Part shown: positions 26,864-35,124 of the stretch, one piece after another | How the letters are laid out: each line of letters opens with the position of its first letter | Position numbering within the stretch: position 1 is the first letter of the stretch | Assembly (NCBI RefSeq): GCF_001941345.1 | Contig: NZ_CP009251.1 | Coordinates: forward strand, 682,001 to 746,000 | Direction of reading: 5' to 3' | Length of the DNA stretch: 64,000 bases | From: Corynebacterium stationis | GTDB taxonomy: Bacteria; Actinomycetota; Actinomycetes; Mycobacteriales; Mycobacteriaceae | Position numbers and translations under genes: made by a program | Notes under the pieces: model-generated | What the model was told of the DNA's origin: nothing | The model's input: the letters and a program-made list of their open reading frames with translations, nothing else | Database searches by the model: none

Positions 26864-27334
26864 TATGTCTCCTAAGTATCCGGTAGCCGGCTAGGCAGGG
26901 AAGGGAGCCTGCACAGGATATGCAGAGAGTGACTCCCATCACCAGTTGAAATGATTGTGTCATTCTCAATATGTCCTGTCAATCATTTATGACATAGTTC
27001 TTTGGTTGCTCGTCCGAGGCTAAAGGTGGGTGTGTGGGCCCTCTTGGGGTGTCAGTGTTGTGTAAATGCTTGAAGATTTAAGCACCTCGAATTCGTAGCC
27101 TGTGTGTTGAGGGAGATATAGTGCCGATATTTTCGGGTGAAAAATCGCGGAGTTTTTGTTTCCAAGGTCGCTCTGTGGGGGTAGCGGGGGTGGGTATTTG
27201 AGAGAGTTTGCCCTATTTGTTCGGTGACATTGTCAGGCCGTCGCGAGAGCAAATATCCGAATGATCTAACAAACTTTTGTCTATTGGGTGCTGAAGGGGA
27301 GCCGTTGTGTGGCCGCCCCTGAGCAGTCGATGAA
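26864..27334. other. iolT1 promoter region and non-coding gap, 471 bases
   Basis: The part near 26960-26985 carries the iolT1 promoter and the IolR-like site. The remainder, up to the stop of the ornithine-cyclodeaminase-family gene, shows only small imperfect hairpins (TGCTT/AAGCA at 27067-27084). A frame across this region on the minus strand is interrupted in character and has no family motif, so I do not call a gene. Confidence 0.5.
26972..26983 (-). promoter_or_regulatory. IolR-like operator and -35 box of iolT1
   Basis: TGTCCTGTCA (26972-26981) matches nine of ten positions of the IolR motif. Its complement includes TTGACA (26978-26983 read on the minus strand), a perfect -35 box, with CACAAT 17 bases further as a weak -10. 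The 12 bases ATTGACAGGACA plus AT are shared with the site before the second inositol operon. Confidence 0.6.
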
Positions 27335-28249
27335 TTAGATTTGGGCGGCGATGGCCTCGGCGAGCGCCAAATCTTCCCATGGCATGCCAGTGAATTTGAA
27401 AACCACTGGTGTATTGCGGTGTAGCTGGACCTCGCTGCGGACGACCTGAGCGAAGGTTGCGATGGAATCTTTATCGAGGTTGCCCTCATCAACCGCCTGG
27501 ATGATGTCGCCGGCTTCGCGGAAAGCCGCGGCTTCTTCTTCCATAATGACCTGGGCGCGGGCGAGGAGCGCGCCGGGAAGTTCGCGGGCGTCGGGGGAGT
27601 GCGAGCCTACAGCAACGATGACAGCATCATCACGCACATCAGTATCCTCGATGACTGGCTGCGGCGAAGTAGTGGTGGTGATGATTAATTCTGCATTGCG
27701 GATAGCCTCGTGGGCAGCATCGCTTCCTGCTTGTAGCCAGTTGTCCAAGTCATCAGGCTGGGTGCGGCTAATGAAATTGATATTGGTTTCGCGGATGTCC
27801 TCGCATACAGATTCCACTGTCTTTGCGTGCGCACGTCCTTGTGCGCCTACACCGACAATGACCACATCGAGTGGCTGTGAAGAAGTAGTAAGTAAGTGAG
27901 ATACCCCTGCGAGCGACACAGCCGGTGTGCGTAGGTTAGTCAGAGCAACGCCGTCGATGGTAGCGGTGGGTTGCAATGTGGAGCCATCGAAAAGCACATA
28001 AATGCCGTTGACACTAGGAATGCTTGGGTCTGCTGTCTTACCGGGGATGGAAATAAGCTTGATGCCAAACCCTGTCGGCGAATTAGAAGGCATCAATAGA
28101 AAGTCACCGTTGGTGATTTCTGCTCGGCTGCGTTCCAAATCTGTCGACGGATCAAAACCCTGTTGGAGATAGTCGCGCAGTGCCTGAACTGCCTGCTTGG
28201 GGCTTAGCGTCTTTTCAACCTGCTGGGCGTCAATATGAGTCAGCGTCAT
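27335..28249 (-). CDS. Ornithine cyclodeaminase/mu-crystallin-family protein
   Basis: A 304-residue NAD(P)-binding protein of the OCD/mu-crystallin family. The Rossmann loop VVIVGVGAQGRAHAKTV lies near residues 129-145. N-terminal FLLMPSNSPTGFGIKLISI, with the conserved lysine near residue 64, is typical. Family members are ornithine cyclodeaminase, alanine dehydrogenase, ketimine reductase and delta1-pyrroline-2-carboxylate reductase. The exact reaction is open. It lies 39 bases behind a GntR regulator gene on the same strand, so the two are probably one operon. Confidence 0.82.
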   Translation of the reverse strand: MTLTHIDAQQVEKTLSPKQAVQALRDYLQQGFDPSTDLERSRAEITNGDFLLMPSNSPTGFGIKLISIPGKTADPSIPSVNGIYVLFDGSTLQPTATIDGVALTNLRTPAVSLAGVSHLLTTSSQPLDVVIVGVGAQGRAHAKTVESVCEDIRETNINFISRTQPDDLDNWLQAGSDAAHEAIRNAELIITTTTSPQPVIEDTDVRDDAVIVAVGSHSPDARELPGALLARAQVIMEEEAAAFREAGDIIQAVDEGNLDKDSIATFAQVVRSEVQLHRNTPVVFKFTGMPWEDLALAEAIAAQI

Positions 28250-28288
28250 CGCGGTGCCTTCCGTTGTTGGATGTTTAAATCCACTGTA

Positions 28289-29056
28289 TTAGACACTGTG
28301 CACAGTCGTGGGCGGATTAGGCAGCAGCGTTGACGGAGCCGGATTGCCGCGGGTCGCAGTAGTGGTGAAATTTGCGACCGTGCCGATATAGCGCTCATCG
28401 GAGGCTTCAATCGGAGTGCCGTCGAGGGTACAAGAGCGACGACGCACCCGCAGCAGTGGTGTGCCTGGCTCGATGCCGAGCAACGTGGCATCTTCCTGTT
28501 CTACCGCCATGACATCAACGGTGCGCGTGGCGTAATTGATATCCATGCCGGAATCTGCAAGCTGTTGATGGATTGATCCGGAGTCAGGATCAAATGCCAG
28601 GATGTGTTTTCCCACCTCCAGCGGATAGTTAAGGCGCTGCACCATGACTTTCTGCCCGTCCATCAGCCGCAGACGGTAGACGGAGACAATCGGAGTGCCC
28701 TCGGGAATTTCTAATAGCACTGCCAACTCTGCATCCGCGAGGCGTCGCATGACATATTGCGTTTGTTGTCCAGGCTCAATACCGGAAGCGTGGCACCACT
28801 GCGTAAAGGATAAAACTGCGTCAAAGCATTGCGTCGGCACAGTATCTAATACACGCGTCCGGCGGCCTTGACCGGACGATACAAGGCCTTCATTGCGCAG
28901 TGCAGTGATAGCTTGCCGAATGGTGCCGCGTGCGCAATCGAATTGCTGGCACACCTCGGCCTCGGAAGGAATAGCCGCGCCAGGGGGTAAAGAGCCGTTT
29001 TCAATCTGCTTGCGCAGATGCGCGGCAACTATTTGGTATTGCTGTTGTCGGCTCAC
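28289..29056 (-). CDS. GntR/HutC-family transcriptional regulator
   Basis: A 255-residue regulator with a winged helix-turn-helix (about 8-72, AEVCQQFDCARGTIRQAI) and a C-terminal UTRA domain (about 90-235, with VQRLNYPLEVG and VRRRSCTLDGTPIEASDERY). It begins with GTG eight bases after an AGGAG. It probably controls the OCD-family gene behind it. The final 25 residues are rich in Pro, Thr and Asn. The ligand is unknown; UTRA proteins of this group bind amino acids or sugars. Confidence 0.87.
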   Translation of the reverse strand: MSRQQQYQIVAAHLRKQIENGSLPPGAAIPSEAEVCQQFDCARGTIRQAITALRNEGLVSSGQGRRTRVLDTVPTQCFDAVLSFTQWCHASGIEPGQQTQYVMRRLADAELAVLLEIPEGTPIVSVYRLRLMDGQKVMVQRLNYPLEVGKHILAFDPDSGSIHQQLADSGMDINYATRTVDVMAVEQEDATLLGIEPGTPLLRVRRRSCTLDGTPIEASDERYIGTVANFTTTATRGNPAPSTLLPNPPTTVHSV

Positions 29057-29149
29057 TAGTCAAGCTCCTAGGTGACATGGTTGAGGTTTAAAACCACTGG
29101 TTCACAGTGCTTTTCGATGCTATCTCATTGCTGCTGCAGACAGCAGAAA

Positions 29150-29189
29150 TCCCTGCCCTCGTCGCACGGATCGTGGACGGGGACAGGGA
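29150..29189 (-). terminator. Terminator downstream of the BCCT gene
   Basis: Arms 29150-29163 and 29176-29189 pair over 14 positions with one mismatch and one G-T pair. On the minus strand the stem is followed by TTTCTG. It lies 18 bases after the stop of the BCCT transporter gene. Confidence 0.7.
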
Positions 29190-29206
29190 CTTGGACTACG
29201 CCTTAT

Positions 29207-31162
29207 TTACACGGGGTCTTTAGCCTCGGGATTTGGCTCTGGACTTTCTGAAGATTCCGGGGTTTCTGGATCCTCTTGGTCACTCCACCTTCCGCGTTCG
29301 TGGTCGAACTCAATTTCATTACCGTGCTCATCGGTGCGCTGGTACCAATCGGTGAGCTTTTCAGAGCTGGAATCGAAATTGGCGCCAGCTCCGCGTCCGT
29401 CAGGAGCGGTACATACTGATAGCTCAAAGTCATCGCCATGTTCTTCAAGGCCTCGAACCACCGCATTTTGGACTGCCGCGGCTGCATACTTGCGGCGAAT
29501 CGCTGCTGGGTCAGTCATTAAATCCTTGATGAAGCCGATGGTCATGAATATCAGAACAACAGAGAATGGCAGTGCGATAAGGATCGTCAGGTTCTGCAAT
29601 GCGGTCAACGTGGTCACGCCGCCGGCCAACAGCATGACGACGGCAATGCCCATCATGCACAAACCCCAGAAGACAACGACCAACTTATTTGGCTCTGGGT
29701 TGCCCTTGGACGACATCGTCCCCATCACGACGGATGCGGAGTCCGCGGAGGTGATGAAGAAAATTGCCAGCACCAAGATAAGAATGAAAGGAGTAATAGC
29801 GTTGAGTGGGAGTTGATCGAAAAGCGCGAACAATACTTGCTCATTGCCGGCCGAACCATCGAAAAGCGGCAAGCCGCCCAGGTGGAAGTTGACGGCAGCA
29901 CCACCGAAGATGGTGAATGCCAAAATCAGGATGAAAGTTGGTGCAGCGATAGTAATCAACGCGAATTCACGCAGTGTACGACCGCGGGAAATGCGTGCGA
30001 TGAACATGCCGACAAAGGGAGTCCAGGCAATCCACCATGCCCAGTAGAACGCAGTCCAGCTGCCCTGGAAATCGATGGTCTCCTGGCCCCAGGATAAGGA
30101 CTTGCCCATCATTGGCAGGTACTGGTCAATGTAGGTAGCGATGCCTGAAGGAATCAGGTTGAGCAGGAAGAGGCTTGGGCCGAAGATGAAAACGAATCCA
30201 ATCAGGCACAAGGTCACCGTGATATTGATGTTGGAAAGGTAGCGGATACCGCGGGCAACACCAGTAACCGCACTGATGATGAAGCAGACTCCCAATACCC
30301 CGATGATCATGATGACAATGTTGTTGGTGATTTCGCTGGCGCCGGAGATAATTTGCACACCCTGGGAGATCTGCGTTGCAGAAAGTCCCAGCGTTGCCGC
30401 GGTACCAAAGAGGGTGGCAATGATGGCCATCATGTCGATGATTCGTCCCACGATGCCCTCATGTGGCTTAGAGCCCAACAGGGAGCGGTACGTCGAGCTC
30501 AGCAGCGAAGGTCGGCCGCGGCGGTAGGTCGAGTATGCCAACGCTCCGCCAACGAGTGCATATAGTCCCCAAATTGCTAGACCCCAGTGGAAGTGCGACT
30601 GCGCCATTGCTTGGTGTAGTGCCGCTGGAGTAGCTGGTTCAGCAGTGTGAGGAGGAGGAGACAGGAAGTAGGCCAGTGGCTCGGAGGGGCCGAAGAAGAA
30701 GATACCAACACCGATACCAGCGCCGAACATCATGGCTACCCAGGAAAAACGGGAAAACTCAGGTTTCTCATCGTCTTTGCCCAGTGGAATGGCACCGAAG
30801 CGGGAAAACGCCAAGAAGAGCATGACGAAAAGACCAAGACTCATGACAAGGTTGAGCAGCCACGCAACATTGTCCATTGACCATGCATAAGCTGATGCGG
30901 AAACATTTGCCACCGATTCAGGGTTGGAAACACCCCAGATGATGAAAGAGACAATGGCGATCGCAGTAACAGAGAAAACTAGCTTGTCGATGCCAAAAGA
31001 GTTCTTTTGATCCTCAACGCTCAGCCCAGGTACTAATCCTGGGTGCAAGTCATGCGGGTAGAGTCCGACCGCTGACAGGCGGCCACGCTGCCGCACAGCG
31101 TGAACAGGCCTTCCTTTTTCGGGACCGGCTTGTTCGGCGGGGTTATTGACGGTGGTAGACAC
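29207..31162 (-). CDS. BCCT-family (betaine/carnitine/choline-type) transporter
   Basis: A 651-residue membrane protein with twelve helices. The glycine-rich third helix FGAGIGVGIFFFGPSEP lies near residue 150, and the substrate-site helix AWWIAWTPFVGMFIARISRG near residue 395. The N-terminal tail (about 55 residues) and an acidic C-terminal tail of about 110 residues, ending in Pro-Glu-Ser repeats, are cytoplasmic; osmosensing BCCT proteins of corynebacteria have similar tails, but an acidic C-terminus differs from the basic one of BetP. It uses a GTG start five bases after AAGGAG. The gene lies 123 bases behind the flavin reductase gene on the same strand. It may import compatible solutes or a quaternary-amine carbon source. 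Confidence 0.88.
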   Translation of the reverse strand: MSTTVNNPAEQAGPEKGRPVHAVRQRGRLSAVGLYPHDLHPGLVPGLSVEDQKNSFGIDKLVFSVTAIAIVSFIIWGVSNPESVANVSASAYAWSMDNVAWLLNLVMSLGLFVMLFLAFSRFGAIPLGKDDEKPEFSRFSWVAMMFGAGIGVGIFFFGPSEPLAYFLSPPPHTAEPATPAALHQAMAQSHFHWGLAIWGLYALVGGALAYSTYRRGRPSLLSSTYRSLLGSKPHEGIVGRIIDMMAIIATLFGTAATLGLSATQISQGVQIISGASEITNNIVIMIIGVLGVCFIISAVTGVARGIRYLSNINITVTLCLIGFVFIFGPSLFLLNLIPSGIATYIDQYLPMMGKSLSWGQETIDFQGSWTAFYWAWWIAWTPFVGMFIARISRGRTLREFALITIAAPTFILILAFTIFGGAAVNFHLGGLPLFDGSAGNEQVLFALFDQLPLNAITPFILILVLAIFFITSADSASVVMGTMSSKGNPEPNKLVVVFWGLCMMGIAVVMLLAGGVTTLTALQNLTILIALPFSVVLIFMTIGFIKDLMTDPAAIRRKYAAAAVQNAVVRGLEEHGDDFELSVCTAPDGRGAGANFDSSSEKLTDWYQRTDEHGNEIEFDHERGRWSDQEDPETPESSESPEPNPEAKDPV

Positions 31163-31285
31163 TGAAACTCCTTATGTATTCAGTAGGTCGATTGCATCTA
31201 ATGCTCTTTGTCGCTGCATGTGCGAGCCGTGACCACGTCGATGCCCTCGTGGGGTGGCAATAGAGGAAGGAGAAGCCCCCGGGAT

Positions 31286-32239
31286 TTAGTCCATTGAGTC
31301 GAGGTTGAGGCTGTCGTAGAACTTGCCAGCCTTGTAAATTAGCGGCTCGGATTCGCTTGCTTCAGCCGAGAGCACACGTCCGATGAATACGGTGTGGGTA
31401 AGCGCCTGGAAGCGTTCCTTGATTTCTACTTCGATAGACGCTGCCGAATTCGTGATCATCGGCGAACCATAATCACCTTCGTGCCACTCAACCTGCGAGA
31501 ACTTATCCTTATCTCGGGAAGCAAAGACGCCCAAGGTGTCGCGCTGGTCGCGGCTCATGATGTTGATACCCATGTACTTGGAGCGGAACAGCGAAGGGTA
31601 AGTCGATGAGGTCTTCTGGACGCAGACCAGAACCAGTGGTGGGTCCAAAGACACCGAGTTATAGGAGTTTACGGCCAGTCCACGCGGAGCATTTTCTTCA
31701 TCGCGTGTGGTCACCACGGTCACGCCGGTGATGAACTGACGGTTAAACGCCTTGAGTGCTTCCCGGGATGGTTCACCGGAGAAGTCTTCGTTGACGGATT
31801 CGACATCAAAGTCATCGAAAGCTGCACGCAGCGACTTCAGACCCATATCCGACAGCAAAGCGTGTGCGTCCCACGTGACGCGCTCGTGGTCGATCTTGCC
31901 ATCCACGAACGTAATCAGGTTGGAACCGTAGGTGGTTACTTCAGCGCCGGTTGGTGGGACACCACTGAAAGACTCAGTGAAAGTGCCGGTGGAATGCCAG
32001 TAGATGGCACCGCGGTCTTCTTCAATCAGAATCTGATCGATGGTGGTCGTCAGATCCGGAAGTGCGGTTCGAATGTCCAAAATCTCTTGTTTCACACGGT
32101 CAATGTCTGAAACTTTCTGCGACTGGGTGCCTTTACGCGTGTAGGAATCAGTGATGATGTCGTCGAAAGCGTCGACGTTACCTTCATCCCATGCCTTAGA
32201 CCAGGCCGCGACGATTTTGTCCTTGATTGGCGAATGCAT
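31286..32239 (-). CDS. SnoaL-like domain fused to flavin reductase
   Basis: A 317-residue two-domain protein. Residues about 1-140 form a SnoaL/ester-cyclase-like domain (AWDEGNVDAFDDIITDSY, then SGVPPTGAEVTTYG). Residues about 160-317 form a flavin-reductase FMN-binding split barrel (FNRQFITGVTVVTTRD, GLAVNSYNSVSLDPPLVLVC, then AGKFYDSL at the end). The reductase part would supply reduced FMN to a monooxygenase, most likely the luciferase-like protein at 36864. The SnoaL-like part might act on the product or substrate. The fusion is unusual: reductases of two-component systems are normally about 170 residues. The ATG follows an AGGAGG by six bases. It is divergent from the regulator and the rest of the cluster. 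Confidence 0.87.
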   Translation of the reverse strand: MHSPIKDKIVAAWSKAWDEGNVDAFDDIITDSYTRKGTQSQKVSDIDRVKQEILDIRTALPDLTTTIDQILIEEDRGAIYWHSTGTFTESFSGVPPTGAEVTTYGSNLITFVDGKIDHERVTWDAHALLSDMGLKSLRAAFDDFDVESVNEDFSGEPSREALKAFNRQFITGVTVVTTRDEENAPRGLAVNSYNSVSLDPPLVLVCVQKTSSTYPSLFRSKYMGINIMSRDQRDTLGVFASRDKDKFSQVEWHEGDYGSPMITNSAASIEVEIKERFQALTHTVFIGRVLSAEASESEPLIYKAGKFYDSLNLDSMD

Positions 32240-32294
32240 ACATGCCCTCCTGTAGGCCAGTTAACACTTATGTTCACAATGTGATGTGCACACC

Positions 32295-32339
32295 TGTTGT
32301 ATGCAACAAAACCATAGCGCGCGTCACATTGAACGTCAA
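32295..32339 (-). promoter_or_regulatory. Promoter and operator of the flavin reductase gene
   Basis: On the minus strand TTGACG (complement of 32334-32339), a 17-base spacer and TATGGT (32311-32316) form a good sigma-A promoter. Directly behind it lies TGTTGTATGCAACA (32295-32308), a palindrome of FCD/GntR type that would block transcription start when bound. Confidence 0.65.
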
Positions 32340-32384
32340 CAACGAATTTGAAAACGGCTTTAACCTGCCAATTTAGGAAAGTTG

Positions 32385-32429
32385 TTGACTTGGATGATGT
32401 GAAGATGTAGCTTTCAGGTATGCAACAAA
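32385..32429 (+). promoter_or_regulatory. Promoter and start-codon operator half-site of the FCD regulator
   Basis: TTGACT (32385-32390), 17 bases, then TAGCTT (32408-32413) suggest a promoter whose transcript would begin at or near the ATG at 32420. The 12 bases GTATGCAACAAA (32418-32429) repeat exactly those at 32299-32310 and include the start codon. This points to autoregulation and a possibly leaderless mRNA. Confidence 0.5.
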
Positions 32430-33124
32430 CTGTGATTCAAGGCAATAGGGACTCCCAGGATGAGCCAACTCTCTTTGAGAAGGTTCGCGCTCGTATCCTC
32501 AGCGGTGAGTTTGAACCTGGCAGCCTGGTCCCCGAGGCCGGGCTGGCAGATGATTTCGGAGTCAGCCGCACGCCAATTCGGGAAGTCTTGAAGCAGCTCG
32601 AACGACAAGGCTTAGTGGAAATTCAGCCGCGGGTAGGAACGTTTGTACACAAGCCAACTCGTCGCGAAATCGCTGAGCTTTTCCAGCTCAAAGAGGTTTT
32701 AGAAGGGCTTGCGGCAGGGCTTTTAGCTCGTCGCGGGCCGGTGCCGGAGCTTGATATCTTGCAGCGCAACTGCGAGGAGTCGGAGCTGGCAGTTGAGCAG
32801 AATAACTCCAAGCGATATGCAGAGCTCGTTCACGAATTCCACTGGACGCTGGTCCGCGGCGCTGACAATAAGAAGCTGTATGAGCAATACGAGTGGATGA
32901 TGCATCAGCTTGTATACCACCAGCTGGTGCTGAAAACAGTGACAAAGCCCAGCCGCTTGTTAGCTTCCAACTCGGAGCACCACCAGGTGCTGGAAGCCAT
33001 TCGAGAAAAGGATGCCATGGCCGCGGAGTTCGCAATGCGCAGCCACGTGCATACCTCTAGCCAGCTCGCAATGGTTCCCGAGGAAGTGAAACAGACAACG
33101 TCAGAACCTTTTTATCTCCACTAA
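32420..33124 (+). CDS. GntR regulator with FCD domain, controlling the flavin cluster
   Basis: A 234-residue FadR-subfamily regulator: winged helix-turn-helix at about residues 15-80 (LADDFGVSRTPIREVLKQLE) and an all-helical FCD effector domain from about 90 to 220 with the metal/ligand-site residues in VHEFHWTLV and SEHHQVLEAI. It heads the plus-strand operon and is divergent from the flavin reductase gene. No Shine-Dalgarno sequence stands before the ATG, which fits a leaderless transcript. Operator-like TTGTATGCAA copies at both its own promoter region and the NCS1 permease operon suggest it controls both. The effector is likely the pathway substrate or an acid product. Confidence 0.88.
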   Translation: MQQTVIQGNRDSQDEPTLFEKVRARILSGEFEPGSLVPEAGLADDFGVSRTPIREVLKQLERQGLVEIQPRVGTFVHKPTRREIAELFQLKEVLEGLAAGLLARRGPVPELDILQRNCEESELAVEQNNSKRYAELVHEFHWTLVRGADNKKLYEQYEWMMHQLVYHQLVLKTVTKPSRLLASNSEHHQVLEAIREKDAMAAEFAMRSHVHTSSQLAMVPEEVKQTTSEPFYLH

Positions 33125-33174
33125 TGCGAGACAAAAGAAATAAACACTGTGCATTTATAAGAAAGGCCGGAATC

Positions 33175-33816
33175 ATGACCACCACGATTGCATCCCACCC
33201 AGAGTTCTTGCTCTTGGCGCAGAAGCTGGGAGTACGAAAGATTTCTCTGGTTCGAGATGAAATTAGACAGGAAGCTGGAGTTTCACTCGACCAGCCAATC
33301 CAGCAAGCAGCTGCCATTGCTGTCTTGCCTAACCCCTGGGCAGGGAAGGGCGTTGATAGTGACCTTTCCGAAGAAGTAGAAAAGCTGGCCCCAGTACTCG
33401 CCAAGGTTTTAGCAGACAAGCTTATCGATGCCCTCGGCGGCGCCGATAACATCGAAGCCTTCGGCAAGGCCGGCTTGGTGGGAACCAATGGCGAGGTTGA
33501 GCACGCAGGTGCACTCATCCACACCCCGTACTTCGGAAATATTGTTCGCGAGTTGTTGGAAGGAACTTCCGTGCTGTGCTTTGCAGACGGCCGCGGTATT
33601 CCTTCGCAGAGTATCCGTGTCCCTATCTGGCACAAGACTCATGCAACATCGCGCAACCACTATCAAACCATGGACGTGCACTTGGCGGATGCGCCGCATG
33701 CCGATGAAATTTGTGTCATCGCTGCAGCTTCTACAGGTACTCGACCATTCCCTCGCATTGGTGACCGTCGTACTGATGGCAATGTCACTACCGAAATTTT
33801 GAAAGGACTCATCTAA
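33175..33816 (+). CDS. AA_synth-family protein, first of a tandem pair
   Basis: A 213-residue protein of the family labelled amino acid synthesis (AA_synth, DUF1185), whose biochemical role is not established. Conserved segments are LPNPWAGKG near residue 48, FGKAGLVGTNGEVEHAGALIH near 95-116 (shown here up to the histidine), and the C-terminal LADAPHADEICVIAAASTGT near 178. The start at 33175 follows a GAAAGG; an in-frame upstream codon was rejected. Its stop overlaps the start of a paralogous gene by one base, so the two products may form one complex. Conserved Glu, His and Arg residues look enzymatic. Confidence 0.8.
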   Translation: MTTTIASHPEFLLLAQKLGVRKISLVRDEIRQEAGVSLDQPIQQAAAIAVLPNPWAGKGVDSDLSEEVEKLAPVLAKVLADKLIDALGGADNIEAFGKAGLVGTNGEVEHAGALIHTPYFGNIVRELLEGTSVLCFADGRGIPSQSIRVPIWHKTHATSRNHYQTMDVHLADAPHADEICVIAAASTGTRPFPRIGDRRTDGNVTTEILKGLI

Positions 33817-34367
33817 TGGAAATCCGTAAGATCACCACAATCACTGAAGAGATTCTCACCGAAGGCGGTAAGGAAGTTGACCCAGTAATCAACATTGCTG
33901 TGGTGGCTGCTGTCATCAAAAACCCATGGCACGGCCAGGGTTTCGTAGAAGACCTTAACCCAGGTATTGACGAAGTCGCATCGGATGTCGGTGCAGTTCT
34001 CGCTCCTCGCGTGGTTGAATTGCTCGGCGGCAAGCTGGAAGCATACGGCAAGGCAGCTATCGTTGGTCTTGATGGCGAAATCGAGCACGGTTCTGCTCTG
34101 ATTCACACGTTGAAGTTCGGCAACCACTTCCGTGATGCAGCAAACGCCACCACCTTGCTGCCAGCAGTAGAAAAGCGCGGTACCACAGGTATCGTCTTCG
34201 ATATTCCGCTGAAGCACTTCACCGATGCCACCATTCGCTCCCACCACCAGACCTTCGAGTGTCGTGTTGCAGATGCACCACACGCAGATGAAATTCTGAT
34301 TGCACTTGCTGGCTCTTCCGGCGGTCGCCCACAGGAGCGCCTGGCAGCACTGAGCACCGAGCAGTAA
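33816..34367 (+). CDS. AA_synth-family protein, second of a tandem pair
   Basis: A 183-residue paralogue of the preceding protein. Both share NPW-x-G-x-G, then GKA-x-x-VG-x-x-GE-x-EH-x-x-ALIHT, and VADAPHADEI near the end. It starts on the last base of the preceding stop codon and has no room for its own strong ribosome-binding site, which implies coupled translation in equal amounts. It is about 30 residues shorter, lacking the extra N-terminus and C-terminal tail of its partner. Function unknown; in this operon it may act on a ring-opened intermediate. Confidence 0.8.
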   Translation: MEIRKITTITEEILTEGGKEVDPVINIAVVAAVIKNPWHGQGFVEDLNPGIDEVASDVGAVLAPRVVELLGGKLEAYGKAAIVGLDGEIEHGSALIHTLKFGNHFRDAANATTLLPAVEKRGTTGIVFDIPLKHFTDATIRSHHQTFECRVADAPHADEILIALAGSSGGRPQERLAALSTEQ

Positions 34368-34371
34368 TGCC

Positions 34372-35124
34372 ATGAACGCCGCAGCATCATCAGCCAAGCC
34401 AACTATTGTTCTCCTCCACGGGGTAGGGCTTGATAAGAGTGTGTGGAAGCCAGTTCAAGAATTATTGGACTTTGATTCAATAGCGCTTGATCTTCCAGGC
34501 CATGGCCAACAGCCACCGCTGACAAGCACCGCAACTTTATCCGAGTTGGGTGATGATGTTGTGGCACGGCTTCCCGAGGACCCAGTCCACCTGGTTGGGT
34601 TCTCGCTTGGAGCTTTAATCGCTTCCAATATCGCAATCCGCTTCCAAGACAAGATCACATCTTTAACCTGCGTGAACGCAGTATGTGATCGCACTCCGGA
34701 AGAATCCGCACAGGTAGCAACCCGTCTTCAAGCTGCACGCGATGACTTCGCAAACAGCATGAGTATCGCGTTAGAGCGCTGGTTCCCAGAAGATACCCCG
34801 CAAAACCGCGCGCTGCGCGAGGAAACCGACAAGGTCCTAATGGCCAATGACGTCGCTTCCTACTTATATGCCTATGAAGTATTTGCCACCGGCGATAGGG
34901 AATTGGTCGTGGATCTAGCAACCATCACCGCCCCAACCCTGGCTATCACGGGCGAAAATGACCCGGGTTCGACTCCCGATATGAGCTATCGGATTGCGAA
35001 GTACATCCCGAACACGCGGGTGGAAATCGTTCCCGAAGCTCGGCACATGATGCCAGTAACCCACCCGGACGTCCTGGCTCAACAACTTAACAACCACGTT
35101 CAGCAAGCAGAAAGGATAGCGTAA
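34372..35124 (+). CDS. Alpha/beta-fold hydrolase
   Basis: A 250-residue alpha/beta hydrolase. The oxyanion stretch IVLLHGVGLDKSVW begins near residue 12. The nucleophile serine is in VGFSLGALIAS (near 98), the aspartate in TGENDPGSTPD near 197 and the histidine in PEARHMMPV near 223, so the triad is complete. Hydrolases of this size cleave C-C bonds in meta-cleavage pathways, or amide and carbamate bonds in N-heterocycle pathways (RutD and NicD are of this fold). The start lies four bases after the previous stop; the stop shares its last base with the next ATG. Confidence 0.87.
   Translation: MNAAASSAKPTIVLLHGVGLDKSVWKPVQELLDFDSIALDLPGHGQQPPLTSTATLSELGDDVVARLPEDPVHLVGFSLGALIASNIAIRFQDKITSLTCVNAVCDRTPEESAQVATRLQAARDDFANSMSIALERWFPEDTPQNRALREETDKVLMANDVASYLYAYEVFATGDRELVVDLATITAPTLAITGENDPGSTPDMSYRIAKYIPNTRVEIVPEARHMMPVTHPDVLAQQLNNHVQQAERIA

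Noticed and set aside
27052..27492. 146-codon frame on the minus strand overlapping the OCD-family gene
   Set aside because: It overlaps the C-terminus of a well supported gene in another frame and its translation has no family character.
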